DNA of 64,000 nt from Paulinella micropora (Eukaryota; Cercozoa; Imbricatea; Euglyphida). Shown piece by piece: positions 21,116 to 30,623 of the stretch. Position 1 is the first letter of the stretch; every line of letters begins with the position of its first letter. Under the pieces are notes generated by a model. That model was given only the letters and a program-made list of their open reading frames with translations, made no database searches and was not told the origin of the DNA. The stretch is taken from contig BJOX01000106.1 of the NCBI GenBank assembly GCA_009731375.1, positions 542,977-606,976 on the forward strand, written 5' to 3'. A program made the translations under genes and the position numbers.

Positions 21116-24112
21116 ATGCCACATGAAAAACCATTTTTTGCGTATTACAACGAAGTTAAACGCGAACATAAGTATTTATTGGAAGACGCAGATGCTGATT
21201 GGACTGAACAAGTTAATGAAGGTATCAATAATCAAGCCCGCGAGAGGCTTAGAGCGGATAGATTGGTGGATGCTTCAACAAGAGGGGAGAATACTATGGA
21301 GGATTTAAAAGACAAGATTAGTGCGTTGGACAATAAGCAAAGTATTTATGTAAATATGAATTATGATGAACTGAAATCGCACCTCCAAGATGAAGGCATT
21401 GATATGAAAGAATTTGAAAGAAAACACGGAACTGCCCCCATGAACGAACAAATGATTGAAATGCGAAAATTAGCAATGGCTACCGATAAATATGATATAG
21501 CGCACATAGAAGACAATATCCAGCAAATGAAGCATGATAAAGCACAATTGGTAAAACAAGAATATAAAGAAGAAGACTTAAAACGATTAACCGATAAGGG
21601 TTTAACGTATATGAAAAACAAAGGCAAAGCGGACAAAACTCGCGTAATACGAAGAGAGGATAGAAAGCAAGCGGAGCAGGATTATAAGGAATGGAAAGAA
21701 AACCGAGAAGAGTGGGAGAGAAAACACCCAGATGATGCTTTAATAGAAGCACAGATAGGCGACGAACACAAGATGCTTGTGCCACGAATAGGCGATGACC
21801 CCCGAAGTGTAGAAAGATTTGTTAATGCTATCATTAGAAGTATTCAAGAGATAATTATGAGTCCCAGACTTAATAGATTACTTAACCTTGCCACAGGTGT
21901 TGGGCGATATGGTGTGAGAAGGCTAGCGTGGGGGCAGATATTGAGATTAATTGCCAACAATCCACAACTACGTGTAATGAATGTTGGATTACTTGGAAGA
22001 AGAAGAGCAGATGCTCTCAATACCTTTTTGCTGGCACTAGCAAGAAATGAAGTGCCAGAGGGTTTGCCTCCGCCTAATCCTCGTTTAATCGCAAGCGGAC
22101 AGCAAAGAATAGGTGATTATGTATTAAGAGAATATGCGAGCAGATTAGCCACTGGAATAATGTCTTTAAATGCGTGGGGCGCATTTAAAACAGGCGTAGA
22201 GACTATGACGGTTCTCGGTCTTGGAAAAGCACTTAAAGAAATATATAGAACATGGTCTGCTCAACCAGATGCTCTCATTAAGTTGGAAGAAGAACGAATT
22301 CATACCGAGGGAAGTAATTATAATGGTGGGGGCACACGAGTGGAAAGCCTTCTTCAATTAGAAGATAGAACTCGTGGCAAATTTCCTTACATTCTCCCAG
22401 CAGATGCTTTGGACTTGGTTGCTTTTGAACATGATTTATTGTATGCGTCTGGCGACAAGAATGTCCAAGACTTTGCCGATAAACGATACTTTGAAATAAT
22501 TACCAATATGAGTGAATATCTAACGAGTAATAGATTGGCTACGGCCGAAGTTGCCAAGAGTATTTTTGACAATTATAACTCAATGTTTTCAAAAGCGGAT
22601 ATATCTAGAATGGCCTTAGAAGCACAGGGGAGGGCACGCGGTGGAGTATCTTTTTGGGATGCAATGAAGTTTTGGAAAACTATCAAAACCACTCCTCCAG
22701 ATGCGAAGTATAACGGATTTATAGGCGATGTAGATAAAGCATTGATGTCCATGATTGGTATCATGAAAAATGTGGGCAGTTTTGACAAGGATGCAACATT
22801 TAAAGTAAATAAAGTAGTAAATCCTGCTACATTTAATAAACAATATGCGGAACTCGTTGATGTTTTTAATAAAATGGTTAAATCCCAAGAAACAGCCGAT
22901 GGTGTGAAAGGATATTCTCTTATCGCACCAGCAAATGAAACTACAATTAATAATTGTATAGAAAAAATAAATACACAGAGCACAAAAGATATTCCACCAA
23001 ATATAGAAAAAGATATAAATCTTAGCGTTGAAGTCCCGATCGCATACTCAGACAACATGGTAGTAGCAGATACTATTGGACTGGGCAATAACTTGCTCAT
23101 ACTTGATGATAAAGGCGCCCAAACGAGGCACTTAAAGGGATTTGTTAAATCGTTGAAAGAGAAAACTGGAAAGAAAATTAAACTTTCCAATTATGACGAT
23201 CCAAAAGTTGGATGGGAAGAGGCCATCAAACAAGCACTAAATCAAGGTGCTAGTATGTCAGATGTAGCAGATGCAGATGACATTTTGGATAAGAGAATTT
23301 ACGAAGAAATGCGGGGTAAATTAACTCAAGACCAAATGAAGCAATTGGAAGAGTTAGAGTTAAAAGATAGTCAAGTTGAAAAAACTAATCCACCGCAAGC
23401 AACACCAGCACCACAAAACATGCCACCACAAACTCAACCACCACAAACTCAACCAACACCTGAACCAAAACCAATACCAGCACCACAGACAACAGCATTT
23501 GTAGAGGAACCTGTTCAACCGCCGCAGAATGATTTAAAAGAAGACCCAGATAATGCAACAACTAATGCCCAAATGGTTGATAGTATGAGAAGCATTGATA
23601 AATTGGTTGATAAGATTATGGGAAAATCTCCCGCCGATGAAAGAGAAGACTTAATGACACTTATTCGTTTTCTAATGCCAAGCGACCAAAATGGAGGTAT
23701 CGGCACTTCACAAACAAACCCACTTATTAAAGGCAACGAACAAAGACGAGATCGTGTGCTAGCAACCAAGAATGATTTTGAATCACTAGACAACACACTT
23801 TATGGCAACACAAATAACCACTTTATGTTGAATAAATACAATAGAGCAGTCATTCAGACCAGAATGAATGAAAAAAGAGAGTTTCCAAAAATGAAACGAA
23901 AACTGACTAGAAACTTCTCTGCCGAAATCCCGCGACAAGTCCAAACTCGTCCAGAAAGAAAAGATTTTAAACCGCTCGTCAATCCTCCAAGTAATTACGC
24001 TTTTGGTAGTCCTTACTCTCCTTATTTCTATAATTATGCTTCACCACCCCAACCCTTTGGTGCCGAATATGATAATTATAGATACAATCCAAACTATTTT
24101 CAAAACCCATAA
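21116..24112 (+). CDS. Large virion protein with parvovirus-type phospholipase A2 core, 998 aa
   Basis: Intact frame. Residues 1-240 are charged helix and coiled coil (KEWKENREEWERKHPDD). Around residues 395-465 is a PLA2-like core: the calcium-loop motif YxGxG appears as YNGGG (402-406) and the catalytic HDxxY as HDLLY (439-443), preceded by FPYILPADALD. This is the arrangement of parvovirus VP1-unique PLA2, which breaches endosomal membranes. Residues ~755-800 are a Pro/Gln linker, and the tail is Tyr/Pro/Asn-rich (SPYSPYFYNYASPPQPFG). It lies just upstream of the packaging ATPase and capsid genes. I infer an internal virion protein exposed during entry. Calcium dependence and activity are untested. 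Confidence 0.72.
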   Translation: MPHEKPFFAYYNEVKREHKYLLEDADADWTEQVNEGINNQARERLRADRLVDASTRGENTMEDLKDKISALDNKQSIYVNMNYDELKSHLQDEGIDMKEFERKHGTAPMNEQMIEMRKLAMATDKYDIAHIEDNIQQMKHDKAQLVKQEYKEEDLKRLTDKGLTYMKNKGKADKTRVIRREDRKQAEQDYKEWKENREEWERKHPDDALIEAQIGDEHKMLVPRIGDDPRSVERFVNAIIRSIQEIIMSPRLNRLLNLATGVGRYGVRRLAWGQILRLIANNPQLRVMNVGLLGRRRADALNTFLLALARNEVPEGLPPPNPRLIASGQQRIGDYVLREYASRLATGIMSLNAWGAFKTGVETMTVLGLGKALKEIYRTWSAQPDALIKLEEERIHTEGSNYNGGGTRVESLLQLEDRTRGKFPYILPADALDLVAFEHDLLYASGDKNVQDFADKRYFEIITNMSEYLTSNRLATAEVAKSIFDNYNSMFSKADISRMALEAQGRARGGVSFWDAMKFWKTIKTTPPDAKYNGFIGDVDKALMSMIGIMKNVGSFDKDATFKVNKVVNPATFNKQYAELVDVFNKMVKSQETADGVKGYSLIAPANETTINNCIEKINTQSTKDIPPNIEKDINLSVEVPIAYSDNMVVADTIGLGNNLLILDDKGAQTRHLKGFVKSLKEKTGKKIKLSNYDDPKVGWEEAIKQALNQGASMSDVADADDILDKRIYEEMRGKLTQDQMKQLEELELKDSQVEKTNPPQATPAPQNMPPQTQPPQTQPTPEPKPIPAPQTTAFVEEPVQPPQNDLKEDPDNATTNAQMVDSMRSIDKLVDKIMGKSPADEREDLMTLIRFLMPSDQNGGIGTSQTNPLIKGNEQRRDRVLATKNDFESLDNTLYGNTNNHFMLNKYNRAVIQTRMNEKREFPKMKRKLTRNFSAEIPRQVQTRPERKDFKPLVNPPSNYAFGSPYSPYFYNYASPPQPFGAEYDNYRYNPNYFQNP

Positions 24113-24140
24113 TATAGTATATCTTATAATATAAGATTAG

Positions 24141-25042
24141 ATGCCGAGGTCTATACGTAGAGGATTAATAGCAAACAAGTTGCCACGAAAAACACTTTTG
24201 AAGCAGAGTCTGGAGAANNNNNNNNNNGGAAAAGCACACGAGGAATTTACTATTGACAGGCCAGTAATAACAGAGTTAGCTAGCAAAAAACCGCCCAAAT
24301 GTAAGAATGACTTGGAAATACAACCAATTAAAACACAAAGAGATGGTGTTGAATTGCTTCCTATTCAAAAAGAAGGAATATTGCCAGCAATAGGAACTAT
24401 GGTTATATGTGCGAGCACTGGTGGAGGCAAATCAGTTATGATTTGTAATCTACTCGCCAAAAGAACATGTTAAAAGGGTTTTATGATAGAATAGTTGTCT
24501 TTTGCTTAAGTCCGTGCCCGATTTTAGAAGACACTCTTAAGTTAAAAAAAGAAGACATAATCAAAGACGATAAGCCCGAGTTAATGAGAGACATATTAAC
24601 TAAACAAAAAGAACTGATTAAGACGAAAGGTTTTAAGAAAGCACCAAAAATATTATTGTTATTAGATGACATAGCACAGAGTAAAACTTTTATTAAATCA
24701 GAAGTGCTTACCAAGTTGTTTTTCGCTTCAACACATGCTAAAGTGTCAGTCTGGGTAGCAACTCAGAGTTATACACAACTCCCACGAAGAATAAGAATTA
24801 ATTCTCATTGGATGATTATTTTTAATGGAGTAAGGAGAAGCGAACTTGACAGATTGGCAGATGAATATGAAAGTCCTTTTCTTACCAAAAAAGAATTTTA
24901 CAATATGGTTAAATATGCCACAGCAGAACCTTATTCGTTTCTAGCAATTAATAATACTGCTAGTGATAGAACAACCCAGTTTAGAAAGAATTTCTCTACC
25001 ATATTACGGCTTAATAAGGATAGAGATATGACGAACTTGTAA
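24141..25042 (+). CDS. A32/FtsK-HerA-type genome-packaging ATPase, frame broken
   Basis: Walker A ASTGGGKSV lies near 24415, and Walker B KILLLLDDIA near 24650. The sensor region SVWVATQSYTQLPRRIRIN matches packaging ATPases of PLVs, virophages and NCLDVs. A 10-N gap at 24218-24227 interrupts the N-terminus. Near 24467 the frame moves by one base at an A-run, leaving two overlapping pieces (24141-24473 and 24467-25042). One missing A in the run would restore continuity, so this is a homopolymer error or early decay. The protein would pump DNA into the capsid. Located directly upstream of the capsid block, as usual in PLVs. Confidence 0.85.
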
Positions 25043-25079
25043 AATTAAATTAAATGTTTTTTTTACCATAATATATGAC

Positions 25080-25673
25080 ATGACGGAATCAACTAAATTA
25101 TAGAAAACTTGCTATCATCAGGCAATCGCACTTTGGCATAAGCAAAATGCACAAGGAAAATTCGTAACCATTCGTAAAGGATCGCCCGAATACTTAGCAG
25201 TAAGGAAGATAGAAGAGGATATTAAGAGTGGTAAGATTAAGTGTCAATTAAAGCCAAAAGTAAGCAAAGTAAGTAAGAAAAACGAACAACCTATTGCCAG
25301 CGGGCAACCAGACCAAGTGCCAGACGAAGCATTGAAACGAAAGGCGCCAGACATAGCATCAGCAAATAATTCGTCTCCCGAACCAAACGCAAAACCTGTT
25401 GAAATGTCTCCAGCGCCTAAGGTTGAACAATCCCTACCAAAATCTGTTAATCCCACTCCTGTTGCCGTGCCAAAACAAACTACCACAACACCAGCAAGTA
25501 AGATAGAAGCAATAGAAGATGCTTCTAAGGAAACTCCACCACCAACCAAAGAAGTTGCTCAAACTAATGACATTGATGTAAATCAAGCCATAGCGGATTC
25601 GAAGAAAATGAAAGAGGAAAGAATTACTCACAAGAATTTACAAATTATGAAAAAAATCATTAATGCTAATTGA
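25080..25673 (+). CDS. PLV protein of unknown function with an early in-frame TAG
   Basis: From the ATG at 25080 the frame meets TAG at 25101-25103. It then runs open without a further stop to 25673: a compact first part (CYHQAIALWHKQNAQGKFVT, then GSPEYLAVRKIEED), a long Pro/Ala/Lys-rich middle, and a helical end. The conserved-looking part starts right after the TAG, so the stop is a change within the gene rather than its 5' boundary. Alternatively translation could begin at the internal Met at 25317. The '..W......G.....RKGSPEY..V' layout recurs in small viral proteins next to capsid genes. Confidence 0.6.
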
Positions 25674-25696
25674 TAAAATAATTATTATTTTATATA

Positions 25697-26095
25697 ATGA
25701 TTAAAAACACACATGCCTCCAATAGATTGTCTAATGAGTTTATTAATAAACTCAACGAAGGAAACAGACCCGCGAGTGATGGATTTCAACTAAACCAATT
25801 TGAATTGTGGAGTAGTCATGGTGCCCCATTAGTTAATCAACCATTGACTGAATTTGGCGACCTTGTCTCACATGAGAAGAGCACTATTCAAAACACATTA
25901 ACAGACATTTCTGATAACAAAGAAAATGCGGATGTTGTTGATTTGGACACTGCTGTTAGCAGTTTGGCTTATTTAAAGAAAGCGGTTCAAAATGCTGAGG
26001 CAAGAGAGTTTCAATTGACTTCACCACAAGATACAAGACTTGACAATATACAAAAATCAGTTGATATTATTAGACAATCCGTTTCAAGTGAATAA
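25697..26095 (+). CDS. PLV protein of unknown function, 132 aa
   Basis: Intact; starts after TTATTTTATATA. Polar and mostly helical (SSLAYLKKAVQNAEAREFQL, then a C-terminal helix). Located directly before the major capsid gene. A minor virion or assembly role is possible, but I recognise no family. Confidence 0.6.
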   Translation: MIKNTHASNRLSNEFINKLNEGNRPASDGFQLNQFELWSSHGAPLVNQPLTEFGDLVSHEKSTIQNTLTDISDNKENADVVDLDTAVSSLAYLKKAVQNAEAREFQLTSPQDTRLDNIQKSVDIIRQSVSSE

Positions 26096-26174
26096 TTATT
26101 TATTTTTAAATTCTATTATTATTTTTTTATTATAGGAACATTGCGAATTTTACTATCCTACAACCACACACAAG

Positions 26175-27615
26175 ATGGAAGGAAAGGATTCTAAGAATAC
26201 TGAGGAGCTGATGACTCTCAACAACCTCAGATATGAGTTGCCAGCAAATCTAGCACTCACTGAGCAGGGAAGTATCTTTAAGAAGAACTTCTCCGACCAG
26301 CAGACTTACACTAGTTCGTCTGGGACTGAAATGATTTTTACACTACAGGCAAGCACTGATTTTGTTTATGGAAAGAATTGCTATTTGTCGTTTGACGTTA
26401 AGGCAGATGGGTTGGATACTAAATCAGATAATGATTGTGCTATTGGTTTCCTAAATACTCCAGCAACTGCTATTTTTGAAAGATTTTTGTTGGAAAGTAA
26501 GGATGGTAGCGAACTTGAACGAATTGAAGATTTGAACAAAATGGTGCGAAACATTCTTCCGTGGCANNNNNNNNNNAAACACTCTTCCGTGGCATTATCC
26601 TTTTAATTATCGTCGGCATGCACAGATGGCTGGACAGAGAGAAAGTCTTGAAGTTAATGCTAATGTTACCGATCAATCTGTAATTGATTTTGCCGTCAAT
26701 ACTCCAACTGCCGTGGCCACTGGTAATTATTTGAAGGTTTGTATTCCTCTCCATTACTTCTCAGGAGTGTTTAATGAAGAAACTCTCATTCCTCCCTCTT
26801 TGATTAGTGGTATGAGACTTCGTTTGACATTTGCTCCGCCTCAGGAAGCATTTGCTATTATTGGATCTGCCACTGGTGGGGTTCCCGCTGATTTTAGTGG
26901 AGTTGGTTTGACTTACACTGTATCAAATCCAGTTGTAATGTTGGAGACATTCTCTCTCGCTCCCGCTGTCCAGAGAAATATTCTTGAACAAATGGGAAGC
27001 AAGGATGGGCTTCCATACACTTACGAAACATATTACAACCAAAAGGCAAATCCGGGCACTTCCGATGATTTTAATCTCCAAGTAAATAAAGCCGTTGCTC
27101 GTGCTCAGTGCTTGTATATTGTCACTCAAAATGTGCTCGCTGACAATGCTAGTATTGATAACCTTGGAACTGTTATAATGCCTTATAAACAATATCAATG
27201 TCGTATCGGTGATTGGTATGCTCCACAACAGAAGATGGAACTTGGAGGAAGCACCGATACAGTTGCTGCTGTTAGAAGAGGATGTGCGGAATTGTATATT
27301 AACAATCTCCAAGCGACTATGGGTATTCGTGATGCTTATATGTGTTCATCTGTTTCTCTTGAAAACTTTCGTAAGAATTATGCTCCCTCTGGTTCTACTG
27401 ACACAGATAATAATGGAGGATTTGCTACCATTATTCAAACACTCAACCAATCGCCACACATTGGAGCGTCTGGTCTCGCAGTTAATAACTCACGAACTGC
27501 GGAAGTCACTATTCGTTATGCGGCCGATTATAATGCTACTCGTGCCATCACTGCTTGGTTGAAATATGTCAAAGTTGCTTCTATTTATCCCAGTAGATGT
27601 GTTGTAAAACAATAA
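26175..27615 (+). CDS. Major capsid protein, double jelly roll, split by an assembly gap
   Basis: The N-terminal part (26175-26566) has SIFKKNFSDQQTYTSSSGTE and FTLQASTDFVYGKNCYLSFD. The C-terminal part includes VCIPLHYFSGVFNEETLIPP, LRLTFAPPQEAF and YTYETYYNQK, and ends RVCVV-like in a short basic tail. Length (~475 codons) and layout fit the double-jelly-roll capsid proteins of PgVV-like PLVs. The 10-N gap at 26567-26576 lies between ~19 bases present on both sides with one mismatch, and the frame continues across. So the break is an assembly artefact. Promoter region is the A/T stretch 26096-26140. It should form the hexons of an icosahedral capsid. Confidence 0.88.
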
Positions 27616-27657
27616 AAAAAAATTAAAAATTAAAATATATTATTTTATAATATAGCA

Positions 27658-28455
27658 ATGTCATTTACAATCTCTAATCTTGAAGACGAAAAGCGAACAC
27701 GCAAAAATTTCCTCCTTCGTGTCTACTCAAGTGATAAAACAGAATCAAAATCCGCTTCTACTCACAATGGCCGTTTCGTCGTTGATTTACCAGCAACTGG
27801 TCGGAATATTGATATAATCAGTGCTTATGTCGTTAAGAGTATCTCTATTCCAAATGTTTTTCCAAACATACCGAGTTATGCCAACACTCTCACATTGATT
27901 AAAACAACGGGATCCGCTACAAAAACGGCAATCATAACAGAAAATCAATACACCATTGATACATTTATTACCGCCCTTCAAACTGCGATTAATTCAGCAA
28001 TTACCCCAAACTCTGTAGTTATAACTTTGAACTCCGTTAATAAATTGAATTTCGCTTTCACTGGTGATACGTATGCTTTTGATTATGATAATAGCACGAT
28101 TAGAGACAAGATAGGACTAACTGCCGATATTTCGGCGGCGGCGAGTAGCACAATGCAATCTATCGTGAATTTAATCGGTGAAACGGTCGTTTATGTTCAT
28201 AGTCGTGCATTGAATCAGTCTGGTTTAGTTGAAGCAAATGGTAACTTCTCTGTCGTTGGTAAATGCAATTTAGATAAGCCCTATGGAGTCCAGTGCTACT
28301 TTGAATCGTCAAACGATGTTGCTGATTATGTGCCATTCAATACCACCAAGAGCTTAAGGTCTTTTGATATCGTCATTAGAAATGCGCAAGGTGAAGTTTT
28401 GGAGGTTCCTTTGAACTTTGAGGTTAGTATTCTTCTCAAGGCGTATCATGCGTAA
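27658..28455 (+). CDS. Minor capsid (penton-like) protein
   Basis: 265 residues, intact, directly after the MCP behind an AT-rich promoter (ATTTTATAATATAGCA). Features seen in PLV/virophage pentons: an N-terminal region with LRVYSSDKTESKSASTHNGR, then SIPNVFPNI, TLTLIKTTG and a long beta-rich body ending in LNFEVSILLKAYHA. A single-jelly-roll vertex protein is the likely role. The position after the MCP supports it. Confidence 0.8.
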   Translation: MSFTISNLEDEKRTRKNFLLRVYSSDKTESKSASTHNGRFVVDLPATGRNIDIISAYVVKSISIPNVFPNIPSYANTLTLIKTTGSATKTAIITENQYTIDTFITALQTAINSAITPNSVVITLNSVNKLNFAFTGDTYAFDYDNSTIRDKIGLTADISAAASSTMQSIVNLIGETVVYVHSRALNQSGLVEANGNFSVVGKCNLDKPYGVQCYFESSNDVADYVPFNTTKSLRSFDIVIRNAQGEVLEVPLNFEVSILLKAYHA

Positions 28456-28480
28456 TAAAAAAGAAAAGCTATAAAATATA

Positions 28481-28717
28481 ATGACTTTTATACAAAATTT
28501 AGATATACTATTTACATTGATACAAAATATTAACTCACGACGAAGACGACAACATAAAGAACAAATCCCCTGCGGTGTCAATATTGACCAGTTTTACAAA
28601 TATTTGAAGACAAATCACGCACAACTAACCGAAGAATTAATCAAGGATAAGGACTTTGAATATATAAAAAAAATGTCAATAGAGATAGAAAAAAAATTGA
28701 TAAATAAGATAAGATAA
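28481..28717 (+). CDS. Small PLV protein, 78 aa, unknown
   Basis: Intact, starts after AAGCTATAAAATATA. Contains a basic patch NSRRRRQHKEQ and a helical Lys-rich end. The 3' end faces the fibre-like gene across 15 bases. No family recognised. Confidence 0.55.
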   Translation: MTFIQNLDILFTLIQNINSRRRRQHKEQIPCGVNIDQFYKYLKTNHAQLTEELIKDKDFEYIKKMSIEIEKKLINKIR

Positions 28718-28732
28718 GTATTTTTTTTGTGT

Positions 28733-29964
28733 TTAAATCTGATCTTCAATCCAGTTTAATGAAACATAGATATTAGCAGTTCCGCCGCTTGTATTTTGTG
28801 CGGATATGGTAAATGTCTTACTTGGTCCTATCTTGATATTATATTGAGACAAATCAATGTATATGGATGAACCACCAGACAACACATATGTAAATATCAC
28901 ACTTCCGCCCGTTCTTGTAGTTCCTGCCGTATCTACTTCGGCCAATGATGTGGCGGTATCGTAATTTGAATAAGAAGGTGTTCCTCCTAATGTGGCATTA
29001 AGAATAATTCTCGCGATACATGTTTTAGTGTCCGAATTGCTGATGCATAAATTCTCAAAGTAGATTATGTTGTAATTCGTTTTGCTGTTGAATGTGGCAC
29101 GATTTCTAGTAGTAAATATAGCATTTTCAGTTGCTCCTATAGTTTTAACATTATCATACGAATTAGTTATAGCAATAGTCCGATCAATAGTCCCTTCAAC
29201 TGCCAAAAACATGCTAGCAGTTTTCATTACAACGGATCCAAGACTTGACGAATATGCCTTCGCATAAATAGCAAACGCCGCCTGATCCAATGATGGAGTG
29301 GTAGCAGTGCTCGCGTATTTAATCGCATGAATTACTTCCATTCGTCCAGTTCGCGGGTTTTCTATTTTGAATGTAATTTGACCACTGCCCAGATACTGAA
29401 CAACTATTTCAAACACATTCAATTTAGTAAAATCAATCGTAGGGAAGTTTCCAGTATTATTACATTTATTAACATCCACGCATATTGACTGACCACATTT
29501 TCTACACCTCCCGCCGTTCTTACAACAGACATTCCCAAACTTGATTGTCTAAAACATAAATTGTCTGCTGGTGTGCCTATGCCAATATCGCAATTGAAAC
29601 TATCTGCGGCGATAGATGACGGAAACAATGCGGAAAATCTAGCAACTAACCCCATCCCACTTCTATATTTGGCTCGCTCAATAGTCGTAATCTGTGCCGT
29701 TGAATTACCTAAGGCGGATGTAGTTAAAACCGCCATTGAATTAGCAGACGATACCACCCCGCCATTAGTCTCCGTTTTGTCAAAGAATCGCGTATTAATA
29801 CCATATGTAAATACATTTTGTAATACTGGCGACAAAGTGGCAGTTCTCAATTCTCCAAAAGCAGTTGTTGGTAAAGCATCTTCAATGCTATCTATTGATA
29901 AAGAAGACGACGACGATGTAGTTGATGAAGATGGTGTATTTGTGCTTTGACCAAAAAGGTTCAT
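28733..29964 (-). CDS. Fibre-like / head-spike virion protein with one frameshift
   Basis: Starts at 29964 with MNLFGQST, then a Ser/Thr-rich linker and a beta-rich body. The body has FRQSSLGMSVVRTAGGVENV, then KLNVFEIVVQYLGSGQITFK, then GRMEVIHAIKYA, a pattern I know from tail- or spike-like proteins of phages, PLVs and giant viruses. The two halves lie in different frames and meet at about 29465-29485. A one-base slip joins them (sequence error or decay). The N-terminal peptide is shared with the short fibre at 15555-16157. The downstream half is complete to its TAA at 28733. Confidence 0.72.
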
Positions 29965-29988
29965 TATATATTTTATATTATATAAAAT

Positions 29989-30240
29989 ATGCCAATAATA
30001 ATACATGATTTGCCAAGTGATATAGTTGGACACATAAGAACATTTGTTTATTCAGAAATGTCCCAACCGAATTTTAGAAAAGAATTTTGCAATATATGCG
30101 GTTTGTCTCGCACATTCCAATTGATATTGATAATGTAGATGGTGTTCAGTTTTTCACAATCTGTTCCATTAATTGCTACAGACGAGTCTAATATTAGAGC
30201 AAGATATGGTGAACAGCCTTTAATCGTTGTTAAGTATTAA
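29989..30240 (+). pseudogene. Broken small gene with F-box-like N-terminus
   Basis: The first frame runs 29989-30138 (49 codons) and starts with MPIIIHDLPSDIVGHIRTF, close to the LP.EI...I F-box consensus, followed by a CNICG. Adjacent frames then continue the same kind of sequence (VSHIPIDIDNVDGVQFFT, then RARYGEQPLIVVKY up to 30240), so at least two frameshifts are needed. F-box proteins recruit substrates to SCF ubiquitin ligases. Divergent from the fibre-like gene at 29964; overlaps the next gene's end by 4 bp. Confidence 0.5.
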
Positions 30241-30617
30241 TCTTTTTGAACTTTTTGTTTATTTCTTGTGCTTCTCCGTAATGGTGCTTTTATTTCCTCT
30301 GTCGCGGTTTCTTCTTGTGGCACTTCTTTCTTCTCTTTCATAAACTTATTAACAATAACTGCTCCAATCTTGCTTAATTGTCTTAGTTTAATATTTGTTA
30401 TTATTCCCCCGTGGTCGTTGTAAATCTGTTCGAGCAATTTATACTTATCATCTCTGCTTGCTTTTTTTCCTAATGGTTGATATTTGTTTTCTTCTTCTCC
30501 GTTTTCACTTTCAGTTTCATTAATATTATTTAAATTCAGACATAAATCTATCTTTCTTCTTAATTCCTCTAATTCTGTTTTAATTCCTTCTGCCTTAATT
30601 TCTTCAGGGTCGGCCAC
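30237..30617 (-). CDS. PLV protein of unknown function, 126 aa
   Basis: Intact; acidic helical first half (KTELEELRRKIDLCLNLN), then a middle segment KYKLLEQIYNDHGGIITN followed by NIKLRQLSKIGAVIVNKFMKE. The end is basic (LRRSTRNKQKVQKD). It follows the recombinase gene on the same strand by 6 bases and is probably co-transcribed with it. A DNA-bound accessory factor is possible but not shown. Confidence 0.55.
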   Translation of the reverse strand: MADPEEIKAEGIKTELEELRRKIDLCLNLNNINETESENGEEENKYQPLGKKASRDDKYKLLEQIYNDHGGIITNIKLRQLSKIGAVIVNKFMKEKKEVPQEETATEEIKAPLRRSTRNKQKVQKD

Positions 30618-30623
30618 ATTAAC

